A stretch of DNA of 64,000 nt from the NCBI RefSeq assembly GCF_015565955.1, contig NZ_CP064760.1:1-64000 (forward strand). Reading direction: 5' to 3'. Shown here one piece after another: positions 1 to 13,368 of this stretch. The notes beneath the pieces were generated by a model. It saw nothing but the letters and a program-made list of their open reading frames with translations, searched no databases and was not told where the DNA came from. Each line of letters begins with the position of its first letter. Position 1 is the first letter of the stretch. Position numbers and translations under genes: made by a program. The DNA is from Microbacterium schleiferi. GTDB taxonomy: Bacteria; Actinomycetota; Actinomycetes; Actinomycetales; Microbacteriaceae.

Positions 1-89
1 CGGATGCCGCTGACTACCGTTGCCCCGATAGTTATCCACAGCCGGGGACGGGCGCGCCGCACCGATGCCGCTGACGCCTGAGGGGGGCC
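1..89 (+). promoter_or_regulatory. dnaA leader with a consensus DnaA box
   Basis: The leader of dnaA contains a perfect DnaA box, TTATCCACA, at 32-40, the usual sign of DnaA autoregulation. A 12-bp direct repeat GATGCCGCTGAC lies at 3-14 and 64-75. A strong ribosome binding site (GAGGGGGG, about 80-87) directly precedes the ATG at 90. I cannot place the promoter with confidence, because the sequence upstream of the window is missing. Confidence 0.6.
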
Positions 90-1507
90 ATGTCGACCCA
101 GGAGATTCCCGACGTTCCGGTCTGGACCGCCGCGCTCGAAATCATGCGCGGCGATGATCGGATCACGCCACAGCTCGAGGGCTTCCTCAACCTCGCGGTG
201 GCTCAAGGGGTCATGGGCGGCACCCTCTATCTCGACGTTCCGAACGAGCTGACTGCCGCGCAGATCAACAAGCGCATGCGCGCGCCCATCCTCGAGGCCC
301 TCGCCCACGCTGACGACGGTGGCGGGGAGAGCGTGTCGGCATTCCGCGTCGTCGTGAATCCCGACCTCGCCGAATCTCACCTCAACGCCGTCCTCCCGCT
401 GGCCGCACCGCCAGCCCCATCCATGCACCGCGCGACCGAGGAACCGATCGAGTCGACGAGTACGTCCTCGCGCACCGACACGCGCCTGAACCCCAAGTAC
501 ACCTTCGACAACTTCGTCATCGGTCAGTCCAACAGGTTCGCCCACGCCGCGGCGGTCGCCGTGGCGGAGGCCCCCGCAAAGGCGTACAACCCGCTCTTCA
601 TCTACGGCGACTCTGGCCTCGGCAAGACACACCTCTTGCACGCGATCGGTGACTACGCGATCAGCCTGTATGCCGGCATCAAAGTCCGGTACGTGTCGAG
701 CGAAGAGTTCACGAACGACTTCATCAACTCGATCGCGAACAACCGCGGCGCTGCGTTCCAGGCACGGTATCGGGATGTCGACATCCTGCTGATCGATGAC
801 ATCCAGTTCTTGCAGGGACGCGCCGAGACGCAGGAAGCGTTCTTCCACACCTTCAATCAGCTGCACGATCACGACAAGCAGGTCGTCATCACCAGCGACG
901 TTCCCCCAAGCACCTCACCGGCTTCGAAGACCGGATGCGCAGCCGCTTCGAGTGGGGCCTTATCACCGACGTCCAGGCTCCCGACCTCGAAACCCGCATC
1001 GCGATTCTGCGCAAGAAAGCGCAGAGCGAACGACTTCACATCCCCGACGACGTGCTCGAGTACATCGCAACCGCGGTCTCGTCGAACATCCGTGAGCTCG
1101 AGGGCGCCCTCATCCGGGTCTCGGCGTTCGCAAGTCTGAACCGCTCGAGCCTCGACATCTCCCTCGCGCAGACCGTGCTGCGCGACATCATCGATCAGGA
1201 TGACGCCAACGTCGTCTCGCCGACCGACATCATCGCCGCCACCGCCACCTACTTCAAGCTGTCGGTCGACGACCTGTACGGATCGAGCCGCTCGCAGGCT
1301 GTTGCCACGGCCCGTCAGATCGCGATGTACCTGTGCCGCGAGCGGACGAGTCTCTCCCTTCCCAAAATCGGCCAGCTCTTCGGCAATCGCGATCACACGA
1401 CGGTGATGTACGCGTACAAGAAGATCAGCGACCTCATGAAAGAACGCCGCTCGATCTACAACCAGGTCTCAGAAATCACCGCCCAGCTCGGACGCAACGG
1501 CCGCTGA
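90..1507 (+). CDS. dnaA: Chromosomal replication initiator protein DnaA (one-base frameshift in this sequence)
   Basis: DnaA binds DnaA boxes and melts oriC in an ATP-dependent way. Domain I covers about residues 1-90. The AAA+ domain begins near residue 130, with Walker [10 protein letters not shown] near 172 and Walker B LLIDDIQF near 232. The C-terminal DNA-binding domain carries the [13 protein letters not shown] signature near 434. The reading frame breaks at the C5 run 903-907, after [11 protein letters not shown]. One extra C gives the normal continuation [18 protein letters not shown] and a 472-residue protein. The two halves together are colinear with a normal DnaA and the gene is essential, so I take the break as a sequencing deletion. 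The following oriC and dnaN confirm the assignment. Confidence 0.97.
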
Positions 1508-1959
1508 GCCTCGTCCCGCTGCGACGAATCCGGGTCTCATAGGAGGCTCATGGATTCTCACTTGACACTGCGCCATCCGCAGCGCAAAAATACGCGTTCC
1601 CCACAGTGTGGATAACCTGTGGATAAGTGTGGACGCGTCGGGCTCAACTGTGAATGACACGTCCGTCACCTGTGGAACTGGCCGCGAGACTCCGTCGTCC
1701 GGCTCGACGATTAACGCAGCTCTTCCGCAATCCGTCCACAAATGACACGAATGTGGTTTCGGCTCGCCATAAGGGATCGCTCGATTCATCCACAGTTCCC
1801 ACAGGTGTTAACACCATGACAAAGAACTTCTTGAGATGAATCCGGTTCGATGACCTTGGGGATGCAGCGAGCACCGCGGACAGGCCGGCCGGATCTCTTG
1901 AGGTCACAAGACATGTGGGCACTAGCATGGGAGAGCCCAACCGGATCGAGGGAGCGCGC
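1508..1959. other. oriC: Replication origin oriC (dnaA-dnaN intergenic region)
   Basis: This 452-base non-coding stretch lies between dnaA and dnaN. It holds two perfect DnaA boxes in tandem, TGTGGATAA at 1607-1615 and 1618-1626. Several near-boxes follow: TGTGGACGC about 1628, TGTGGAACT about 1672, CGTCCACAA about 1733 and TCATCCACA about 1787. A perfect palindrome GGTGTTAACACC sits at 1804-1815. It is followed by the most AT-rich run of the region (ACAAAGAACTTCTTGA), which could serve as the unwinding element. Position and box clustering match the usual actinobacterial origin. The unwinding role of the AT-rich run is inference. Confidence 0.85.
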
Positions 1960-3111
1960 GTGAGGTTCGAAGTCAACCGCGATGTGTTCAGCGAGGCTGT
2001 GTCGTTCGTCGTCAAGCTGCTGCCGCAACGCAACCCGCAGCCGATCCTTGCGGGCATCCTGATCGAGGCGAGCGCCGATGGTCTCTCGCTGTCGGCCTTC
2101 GACTACGAGGCCTCGGCACGAACGCTCATCGATGCAACCGTCGATGACCCGGGCACGATCCTTGTCCACGGGCGACTGCTGTCCGAGATTGCGAACCGGC
2201 TGCCGAACGCACCGGTGACCGTGCGCGTCGACGATGACGGCGGCATCCTACTGACCTGCGGCTCGGCGACGTTCACCCTCGCCTCGATGCCGGTGGCGGA
2301 GTACCCCGCGATTCCCGAAGTCACGGGCGAGTCCGGTCTCGTTCCTGCCGAGGATTTCGCGACCGCGATCGCGCAGGTCGCCTTCGCCGCTTCGCGAGAC
2401 GATGTCACACCGGTTCTCACCGGCGTTCAGCTCGAGGTTTCCGGCAACCACCTGAGCCTCGTTGCCACCGACCGGTACCGCGTCGCGCTGCGCCAGATCC
2501 CGTGGGATGCGGCAGGTGGGGCAACGCAAGAGGGCGCCACCGCGCTTGTCCCGGCGCGCACGCTGACGGAAGTGGGCAAGACCTTCGCGCACTCGGGGCA
2601 GATCTCCATCGCGTTCTCGGGAAGCGGCGACCGCGAGATCATCGCCTTCACGGCGGGCAACAAGACGGTCACGTCGCTTCTCATCAAGGGCAACTTCCCG
2701 CCCGTGCGCCGGCTCTTCCCCGAGCAGACCGAGCACCACGCTGTTGTGAGCACCTCGGAGTTCGCCGAAGCCGTCCGCCGCGTTTCGCTGGTGCTCGACC
2801 GGTCAGCGCCCCTGCGATTCACGTTCACCGCCGAGGGCGTCTCGATGGATGCCGCCGGCACCGAGCAGGCGCGCGCGACGGAGTCCGTCGATGCGACGCT
2901 GGCGGGTGAGGATGTCACCCTGGGTCTGAACCCGCAGTACCTGCTCGAGGCTCTCGGCGCGGTGCGCAGCGAGTTCTCGCGTGTGACGTTCACCTCCAGC
3001 GACAACGCCAACAAGCTCAGCCCGGTGCTCATCACAGCGCAGACCTCGGTCGACCGCGCGGGCGAAGACTCGTTCAAGTACCTGCTGCAGCCGAACCTGC
3101 TGCTGCGCTGA
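1960..3111 (+). CDS. dnaN: DNA polymerase III sliding clamp, beta subunit
   Basis: The beta clamp is a ring dimer that tethers the replicative polymerase to DNA. The protein is 383 residues, normal for the family, with the usual three repeated clamp domains and the conserved N-terminal FEVNRDVFSEAVSFVVK and C-terminal YLLQPNLLLR stretches. I chose the GTG at 1960, preceded by GAGGGAG, because homologous proteins begin with (M/V)xFEVNRD. Upstream in-frame ATGs at 1915 and 1927 would add a non-conserved tail inside the oriC region. It lies between oriC and recF, as expected. Confidence 0.96.
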   Translation: MRFEVNRDVFSEAVSFVVKLLPQRNPQPILAGILIEASADGLSLSAFDYEASARTLIDATVDDPGTILVHGRLLSEIANRLPNAPVTVRVDDDGGILLTCGSATFTLASMPVAEYPAIPEVTGESGLVPAEDFATAIAQVAFAASRDDVTPVLTGVQLEVSGNHLSLVATDRYRVALRQIPWDAAGGATQEGATALVPARTLTEVGKTFAHSGQISIAFSGSGDREIIAFTAGNKTVTSLLIKGNFPPVRRLFPEQTEHHAVVSTSEFAEAVRRVSLVLDRSAPLRFTFTAEGVSMDAAGTEQARATESVDATLAGEDVTLGLNPQYLLEALGAVRSEFSRVTFTSSDNANKLSPVLITAQTSVDRAGEDSFKYLLQPNLLLR

Positions 3112-3157
3112 TCGCCGACGCGGAGTGCGCGTCTGCGGTGGCGGATAGCCTGTATCG

Positions 3158-4326
3158 ATGATCGTCGAGCGGCTGAGTCTCACCGACTTCCGCAACTACG
3201 CTCGTGCGGAGCTCGATCTCTCACGCGGTCCGACAGTGCTCGTGGGAAGCAACGGCCAGGGGAAGACCAATCTGGCTGAGGCTGTGGCGTACCTGGCGAC
3301 GGCAGGTTCGCATCGCGTGTCAGCCGATGCGCCCCTGGTTCGCGAAGGTTCCGATTTCGCAATCGTCCGCGCGACGCTCGCCCACGGCGAGCGGCGGCTG
3401 AATGTCGACGTTCAGATCAATCGCCAGGGTTCCAACCGCGCGCAGGTCAACGGCACCACCATCCGCACCGGTGAACTTGGGCGCTACGCGCACGTCGTCT
3501 TGTTCGCGCCGGAGGATCTGCAGGTCGTGCGCGGCGACCCGGGAGCTCGCCGCCGATTTGCGGACCAGCTTCTCGTGCAGCGCTACCCGCGGCTGTCGGC
3601 GACGCTCGCCGACTACGACCGCGTGCTCAAGCAGCGGGGAGCTCTGCTGAAGTCGGCCCGCGCGCGACGACTGGATAGTGACGCTCTGCCGACGCTCGAT
3701 GTCTGGGATGACAAACTCGTGGGCCTGGGCGTCGAGATCATTCGCGCACGCGAAGCCCTTGTGCGTGATCTTGCCGGACCGATCGCCGACGCGTACGCGG
3801 CGATCGCGGGCGCAGACCACGCGCCGGATGCCCGCTGGGTGCTCTCGGTAGACGGCGCCGACCCCGATGACGAGGATCGCGCCGTCGGTGACGCCGAACC
3901 TGGCGACCTGTTCGAGCGGTTCCGGAGTGCGCTCCGGGATAAGCGCTCGTCGGAACTGGATCGCGGTGTGAACCTCGTCGGACCACACCGTGATGATCTG
4001 CTGCTCTCGCTGCGGGGACTTCCGGCGCGAGGATACGCATCGCACGGCGAATCGTGGTCACTGGCGCTGGCACTGCGCATCGCCTCCGCGCACCTGCTGC
4101 GATCCGAATCCCAGCTCGGGGATCCGATCGTCATCCTCGATGACGTCTTCGCTGAACTCGACGCGGGCCGCCGGACGCGACTCGCCGACATCGTCGGGCA
4201 CTTCGAGCAGGTGATCGTCACCGCAGCCGTGGAAGAAGATGTCCCCCGGCCCTCCGGGTCGGCACCGTGCGTGTCGAGGCCGGCACGTTGAGCGTCGATG
4301 GCTCGCGTGAGGATGGCTCGTCATGA
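3158..4326 (+). CDS. recF: DNA replication and repair protein RecF (one-base frameshift near the 3' end)
   Basis: RecF is an SMC-like ATPase that loads RecA at single-strand gaps. Walker A GSNGQGKTN is near residue 31. A signature region (VGPHRDDLLLSL, about 275) and a Walker B segment (PIVILDDVFAELD, about 325) are visible. The frame breaks at the C5 run 4253-4257 after AAVEEDVP. One added C restores the ending RVGTVRVEAG through to GSREDGSS and a TGA at 4324-4326, which overlaps the next start as ATGA. The restored length is 389 residues. As sequenced, the frame instead runs out of register and stops at 4291. Confidence 0.94.
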
Positions 4327-4820
4327 CGGTCGGATCGGACGCGGCATCCTCGGTTCCCGAGACCGTGGCCACGTACCTGCGTCTTCGAGGACTTGCCCCC
4401 ACAGCTCGGGTCGCTCGTCGGCGCCGCCGGCGGATGGATGACGAGAACCAGCCGTTCACCGCGGGGCGCGACCCGAAGGGGGTCGCCGACGTGCTCACCG
4501 ACCTCACCCGGGATGCCGGATGGGACGCGCAGCTGGCCCGCGAAGATGTCGTTCGCACGTGGAACGAGGTCGCGGGGGCCGAGACGGCCCGCCACACGCG
4601 TCCCGTGGGGTTCGTCGACGGCATCCTCACCGTCCAGGCCGATTCGACCGCGTGGGCTCGGCAGTTGCAGCTCATGCGTTCCCAGATCCTCACGGAGATC
4701 ATTCGTCGGTTTCCCGAAGCGGGCGTCGAGAACGTGCGTTTCATCGGACCGGACGTCCCCTCTTGGAAATGGGGTCCCAGAGCGGTCCCAGGCCGTGGTC
4801 CGCGCGATACCTACGGTTGA
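4323..4820 (+). CDS. DUF721 family protein (DciA-like)
   Basis: This is a 165-residue protein of the DUF721/DciA type found between recF and gyrB in actinobacteria. DciA proteins are known to help load the replicative helicase where DnaC is absent; that role here is inferred from family and position. The conserved core is seen as DVVRTWNEVAGAETARHTRP, followed by GILTVQADSTAWARQLQLM. The N-terminal 45 residues are basic (RRRRRR) and probably flexible. The start overlaps the recF stop as ATGA, which implies translational coupling. Confidence 0.85.
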   Translation: MTVGSDAASSVPETVATYLRLRGLAPTARVARRRRRRMDDENQPFTAGRDPKGVADVLTDLTRDAGWDAQLAREDVVRTWNEVAGAETARHTRPVGFVDGILTVQADSTAWARQLQLMRSQILTEIIRRFPEAGVENVRFIGPDVPSWKWGPRAVPGRGPRDTYG

Positions 4821-4892
4821 ACCACCTCCCGGGACGTCTCGACGACTTTCATCGCGCCACAAGCCCGTATAGCCCTTGATCGCCACGCAAAC

Positions 4893-6981
<2,089 letters not shown>

Positions 6982-7019
6982 GCGATCGACGTCAGTACAG
7001 CGACGAAGTAGAGATAGAC

Positions 7020-9593
<2,574 letters not shown>

Positions 9594-9597
<4 letters not shown>

Positions 9598-9995
9598 CGA
9601 CGGTTGCCGACAAACTCGCAAAGAAATCGAGCAAGACCACCACGAAGCAGGTGCGCCTGCGGCTCGTCTACGTTGACTTCTGGTCGGCTGTGAAGCTGTC
9701 GTTCCTCGCGGCCGTCGCGATCGCGATCGCGACAGTCGTGTTCTTCGTCCTGATCTTCTTGATCCTGGACACCACGGGCCTCATCTCGCAGGCCGACGAG
9801 TTCATCGGCAGCGTCACCGGCGAAGCCTTCTCGATGTCGGCGATTCTGTCGTTTACGCAGGTTCTCGCGTTCTCGGCGATCGTCGCGATCCTGAACCTCG
9901 TGGTCGTGACCGTCATGGGCGCCGTCGTTGCCGGGATCTACAACCTCGCGGTGAAGGTCACCGGCGGTCTGCTCGTCGGCTTCACCTCGAACTGA
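9594..9995 (+). CDS. DUF3566 transmembrane protein
   Basis: This 133-residue membrane protein directly follows gyrA, the usual place for the actinobacterial DUF3566 family. A basic N-terminus ([18 protein letters not shown]) is followed by the family-typical [12 protein letters not shown], a membrane helix about residues 40-60 and a second about 85-110. The stretch [16 protein letters not shown] near the end is also characteristic. Its start overlaps the corrected gyrA stop by four bases. The biochemical role is unknown. Confidence 0.85.
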
Positions 9996-10032
9996 CACAC
10001 CGGTTCGCCGAGAGGATCGGCGGGCGTCGAGG

Positions 10033-10746
10033 TCAGACGACGGTCGTGCCGAGCAGTGTGCCGATGGCGTAGGTCGCCGCCAACGCCAGTGCGCCACCGA
10101 TGACGAGGCGAAGCACCGCGTGACCCTGCGACGAACCGCCGAGGCGAGCCGAGATCGAGCCGGTGACTGCCAGCGCGATGAGGACGGCCACGACGGTGAC
10201 CGGCACCCGCCACTCGGGCGGGGGGAGCAGAATCGCGAGGAGCGGCAGGAGCGCCCCCAGCGTGAACGCGACAGCCGACGAGAAGGCGGCCTGCCACGGG
10301 CTCACGAGATCGTCTTCGTCGATGTGCAACTCCACCTCGAGGTGGGCAGCGAGTGCATCGTGCGCCGTGAGCTCCGTCGCTACCTGCGCCGCGGTCTCTC
10401 GGCTCAGACCGCGCTCCTGGTAGAGCTGCGTCAACTCCTCGAGTTCTTCCTCGGGCATCTCAGCCAGCTCGCGACGCTCCTTCGCGATCAACGCTCGCTC
10501 GCTGTCGCGCTGGCTGCTCACCGAGACGTACTCGCCGAGGGCCATCGAGATCGCGCCACCCACCAAGCCGGCAACGCCGGCGAGGAGGAGGGCTGGAGTG
10601 TCGGTTGTCGCACCGGCGACGCCGACGACAAGTGAGGCGACGGAGACGATGCCGTCGTTGGCACCGAGAACTCCGGCGCGTAGCCAATTGAGCTTCTGAC
10701 TCACGCCGGTGGCATGCGGTTCGTGAGGGTGGGTTGCGTCGGTCAC
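10033..10746 (-). CDS. VIT1/CCC1 family metal transporter
   Basis: The 237-residue membrane protein belongs to the VIT1/CCC1 (vacuolar iron transporter-like) family, which moves Fe(II) or Mn(II) out of the cytosol. The N-terminal KLNWLRAGVLGANDGIVSVASLVVGVAG block and the ISMALGEYVSVSSQRDSE segment are family hallmarks. A cytosolic glutamate-rich metal-binding stretch (AEMPEEELEELTQLYQ) follows, then three C-terminal helices. It is convergent with the DUF3566 gene and separated from it by 37 bases. The substrate is inferred from the family only. Confidence 0.88.
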   Translation of the reverse strand: MTDATHPHEPHATGVSQKLNWLRAGVLGANDGIVSVASLVVGVAGATTDTPALLLAGVAGLVGGAISMALGEYVSVSSQRDSERALIAKERRELAEMPEEELEELTQLYQERGLSRETAAQVATELTAHDALAAHLEVELHIDEDDLVSPWQAAFSSAVAFTLGALLPLLAILLPPPEWRVPVTVVAVLIALAVTGSISARLGGSSQGHAVLRLVIGGALALAATYAIGTLLGTTVV

Positions 10747-10930
10747 GCCGCTCAGTCAACAACTCGGCTTCGCGCTGCGCAATGAAGGATCGGCTAAGCG
10801 AACTCGGCGATGATCCCGCCCCGAGTCGCGGCGGGGAGCGGCGGCGGACCTTCGGCATCCGGATTCGTGGAAATAGCATCCTGTCGGGTAAAGTCTTGGA
10901 GGTTGACGGCGCGAAGCGCCGGCACCACAC

Positions 10931-11004
10931 GGGGCTATAGCTCAGGCGGTTAGAGCGCTTCACTGATAATGAAGAGGTCCCAGGTTCAAGTCCTGGTAGC
11001 CCCA
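10931..11004 (+). tRNA. tRNA-Ile (GAT)
   Basis: The 74-base sequence folds as a cloverleaf: acceptor GGGGCTA pairs with TAGCCCC. The anticodon stem CTTCA/TGAAG encloses CTGATAA, giving anticodon GAT. The T arm carries GTTCAAGTC. Discriminator A is at 11004 and CCA is not encoded. It is followed 10 bases later by tRNA-Ala, a pairing common just after gyrA in actinobacteria. Confidence 0.97.
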
Positions 11005-11014
11005 CGCAAGCCCC

Positions 11015-11087
11015 GGGGCCTTAGCTCAGTTGGTAGAGCGCCTGCTTTGCAAGCAGGATGTCAGGAGTTCGAATCTCCTAGGCTCCA
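11015..11087 (+). tRNA. tRNA-Ala (TGC), target of an integrated element
   Basis: The 73-base cloverleaf has acceptor GGGGCCT pairing with AGGCTCC. The anticodon stem CCTGC/GCAGG encloses TTTGCAA, giving anticodon TGC, and the T arm has GTTCGAATC. The G-U pair typical of tRNA-Ala occurs in the acceptor stem at position 3. Its 3' part (11037 on) is duplicated at 14995-15047, so this tRNA is the attachment site of the element that follows. The tRNA itself stays intact. Confidence 0.97.
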
Positions 11088-11089
11088 CA
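11037..11089 (+). repeat. Left attachment repeat (within tRNA-Ala)
   Basis: Fifty-three bases, beginning AGCGCCTGC and ending GGCTCCACA, are identical to 14995-15047. They cover the anticodon arm, variable loop, T arm and 3' acceptor strand of tRNA-Ala plus two bases beyond. This is the classic footprint of tyrosine-recombinase integration into a tRNA gene. Confidence 0.92.
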
Positions 11090-11163
11090 TAGTAGAAGTC
11101 CCCTGATCAGAGTGCCTTTCCGGCCTCCTGCTCGGGGGACTTTCTCGTTGCCTCCAGAGCCGT

Positions 11164-11182
11164 TCGTGCCATGGTCGTGCCA
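11164..11182. repeat. Left pair of TCGTGCCA arm-type repeats
   Basis: TCGTGCCA occurs at 11164-11171 and 11175-11182, 75-93 bases inside the left att repeat. The same octamer occurs twice near the right end in the same orientation. Repeated short sites flanking an att core are typical of integrase arm-binding sites; that use is inferred. Confidence 0.5.
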
Positions 11183-11322
11183 GTAGCGGTCCCGATCGAC
11201 CCTCCGGAGAGGGCATCCATGCCCGCATCCAGGCGGATCTGGATCGTGGCCGTCGCCCTGAGCAGGTAGTCGCCTCGGGGGATCTCCGAACGATCGTCGC
11301 GCTCCTCGACTGGCTTCCGTCG

Positions 11323-11664
11323 ATGCCTGGGGTGAAGGACTCCCCGCACCGCGAGGACATCGAGGCTGAGATCGGCGCGCTCGCGTTCGATCGGCTCGCC
11401 GCGCTCGGCCATAAGCCCGCCGCCCAGCGGATCCAGGCGGAGCAGGAGATCGCCGGTCCCGCCGCATGGGCTCGCGTGCTCACTGAGGCTCAAACGGGCG
11501 AGATCAGCACGGGCGCGTGGACGGATCTCTACCGCGCCGACCCCGAGGGCTACCAGGAGGCCCGGGCGGGAGAGATCCCCGGACTCGGGGGTGAGGTTCG
11601 CCGGTTCGACATCTCAGCGGCCCGGGAGGTCGAGGCGAGCGCGGGCTTCCAAGGCATCCGGTAG
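11323..11664 (+). CDS. Hypothetical protein, probably the 3' part of a larger gene
   Basis: The product from the first ATG is 113 residues, largely helical and charged (EDIEAEIGALAFDRLAALGHK, then RIQAEQEIAGPAAWARVL). I do not recognise it. The frame stays open upstream to about 11120, and codon use looks coding back to about 11215 (ARIQADLDRGRRPEQVV, then LRTIVALLDWLP), but no ATG, GTG or TTG is in frame there. The gene therefore seems to have lost its 5' end near the left att site, perhaps when the element was trimmed. A terminator hairpin follows 18 bases after the stop. Confidence 0.5.
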   Translation: MPGVKDSPHREDIEAEIGALAFDRLAALGHKPAAQRIQAEQEIAGPAAWARVLTEAQTGEISTGAWTDLYRADPEGYQEARAGEIPGLGGEVRRFDISAAREVEASAGFQGIR

Positions 11665-11681
11665 TCGTTCGCCTGATCGGG

Positions 11682-11712
11682 AGCCCCGGTGTCTTCGGAT
11701 GCCGGGGCTTTC
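11682..11712. terminator. Bidirectional terminator between convergent element genes
   Basis: AGCCCCGG (11682-11689) and CCGGGGCT (11702-11709) form an 8-bp GC stem with a 12-base loop, followed by TT on the + strand. It lies between the stops of the 11323-11664 (+) and 11724-12638 (-) genes. Confidence 0.6.
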
Positions 11713-11723
11713 GACTGTCGGCG

Positions 11724-12638
11724 CTACTCCTCGGGGGTTCGCCCACTCTGCACTGCGAGCCTGGACCGGCTCAGGCGCATGGTCACGCTCTCCGGGATCT
11801 CCCGATCTCCACACGCTGCGACGTAACGCTCCAGGAATGCGAGTTCATGGGGAAACTCCCGGAGACGGCGGAGGACCACTGAGATCTGCTCGGACGGCCA
11901 CGGATCCGGGACCTCGCCGGTCACGACGCTCTCGCGCTCTGCGGCGTAGATGCACTGCTCCAGGAGATCGCGCGCCTCCTCGAACCGCTTCTGCCGCTTG
12001 AGTTCCGAGATCGAGGGCTTGAGCAGCGGCCAGTACTGCCCATCGACCTCGCCAGCGGTGCGGCGGGCCTCCTTGTGGGCTTCTCGCGCGGCCTTCTCGG
12101 CCTCCTTGCGTGCCTTCTCCGCTTCCCACTCTGCGATGTCTGCCTCGGATCGCTGACGATCGGCGGCGTAGTCCTTTTCGCTCTCCCGCTCTCCAGAGAA
12201 TGCGAGGGTCACTCGGCCTCTCCAGGTGCCGTCGTCGTTTCGTGCCCAGACTCGGGCGAGGACGGTGGCGACGTTCCCTCTGCCGACTCCCCGGCAAGCC
12301 CTCGTGACGGAGGCGCTGACCTCCTGCGGGACGTGGCCGACCTGCTCGCCCATGACGACGACACGGACGGCGTTGGGATCGTACTTGTTGTCGGGCTCGG
12401 GGATGAGCCACGCGGTCTGCATGGTCACGCCACCCTCGGGGCGTCCGAGGTTCCGGAAGATCTTGCCGATGCCGTCGCGGTAGTAGGCCTCGCCCGAGAC
12501 TTCGAGATCCTCGCGGAAGTCGACCGGGACCTCGCGACCAGGAGCGGCTGCTGGTGGTGCGGGCTGGGCGCGTGGAGCGGGTGTGGGCTCCACCTTCGCT
12601 TTGTCGCTGCCGAACAGTTTGGACAAGAACCCGGCCAT
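11724..12638 (-). CDS. Stand-alone HIRAN-domain protein
   Basis: This 304-residue protein begins MAGFLSKLFGSDK and has a Pro/Ala-rich linker to about residue 37. A HIRAN-type domain follows (about 40-150), marked by WLIPEPDNKYDPNAVRV and GEQVGHVPQEVS. HIRAN domains in HLTF-like helicases bind single-stranded 3' DNA ends. A highly charged helix or coiled coil spans about 155-200 (EKARKEAEKAAREAHKEARR). The C-terminal part looks helical and TPR-like (QKRFEEARDLLEQCIYAAE, then FLERYVAACGDREIPE). No helicase or nuclease domain is visible. It lies inside the tRNA-Ala element, so it is cargo; DNA-end recognition in recombination or defence is only a guess. Confidence 0.75.
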   Translation of the reverse strand: MAGFLSKLFGSDKAKVEPTPAPRAQPAPPAAAPGREVPVDFREDLEVSGEAYYRDGIGKIFRNLGRPEGGVTMQTAWLIPEPDNKYDPNAVRVVVMGEQVGHVPQEVSASVTRACRGVGRGNVATVLARVWARNDDGTWRGRVTLAFSGERESEKDYAADRQRSEADIAEWEAEKARKEAEKAAREAHKEARRTAGEVDGQYWPLLKPSISELKRQKRFEEARDLLEQCIYAAERESVVTGEVPDPWPSEQISVVLRRLREFPHELAFLERYVAACGDREIPESVTMRLSRSRLAVQSGRTPEE

Positions 12639-12750
12639 TGGTGCCCTTCGTCGTGTGCGGGAGCCCCCGGCGTCCCGTCTTGGCCGAGTCTAGTGATCGG
12701 CCTCAGACCTGCGATCGGGCGGTTGTCTGGAGAAGTCGATCGCCTCATAC

Positions 12751-12781
12751 AGAGCCCTGTGTCTACTGATGGCGGGGCTCT
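12751..12781 (-). terminator. Possible hairpin downstream of the broken element gene
   Basis: AGAGCCC (12751-12757) and GGGCTCT (12775-12781) form a 7-bp inverted repeat with a 17-base loop, just past the stop of the - strand gene ending at 12788. No clear T run follows, so terminator function is uncertain. Confidence 0.3.
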
Positions 12782-12787
12782 CCGCCT

Positions 12788-13363
12788 TCAGGGCACGCGG
12801 TAGTCGTGCGGGTCAGTGTCTAGGACCGGGCGATCATCGGCTATCCCAGGATTGTCGCGAATCTCGGCCATGGTCGCCTCCGGATCGCGTATCCAACCGC
12901 GCACCCGTGAATCGATGACGGAGAGTGCGGTCATCATCTCGTCCGGCGTAGAAACATCGACCGAGCGAGCGTAGGTGGATACCCACCGGGAGAACTTGCC
13001 CGCCGACCGCTCGTTCGCCGCCAACTGGAGGGCGGACATCCCCGGGGTGTGCTTCTCCGCGATCGCCTGAAATATCGTCTCCACGTCAGCGCCGCCGAAT
13101 CGTTGAGAAAGCACATCGTTTGTCATCTGCTGGAGTTTCGCGGCGAATGGCGCGCGCAGGGTCCCGCCGGTCATCTCGTTGGCGCGCACCAAGGCGGACG
13201 CCGCGTCCTGCCATGCCTGGAGTGCGGACTGCTATGCCGCGAGAGCCACATCCCGAGACTTTGAGGCTTCGATCGCTTGCCACCAGGCCACGGCAGCGGC
13301 ACCAGCAGTCGCAAGGAACACGCCGGCGTTGACGATGAGCCCCGCCAGGAGCAGAGGATCCAC
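12788..13363 (-). pseudogene. Membrane-anchored hypothetical protein interrupted by an amber codon
   Basis: Reading from the GTG at 13363, an N-terminal membrane helix (LLLAGLIVNAGVFLATAGAA) leads into WWQAIEASKSRDVALAA. An in-frame TAG at 13232-13234 (codon 44) then interrupts the gene. The frame continues at once with QSALQAWQDAASALVRANEM and runs to the stop at 12788. The helix plus alanine-rich coil layout is common in small mobile-element proteins, and continuity across the stop suggests a GAG or CAG codon mutated to TAG. A restart at the ATG of 13192 would give a soluble 134-residue remnant. Function is unknown. Confidence 0.6.
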
Positions 13364-13368
13364 AGCGC

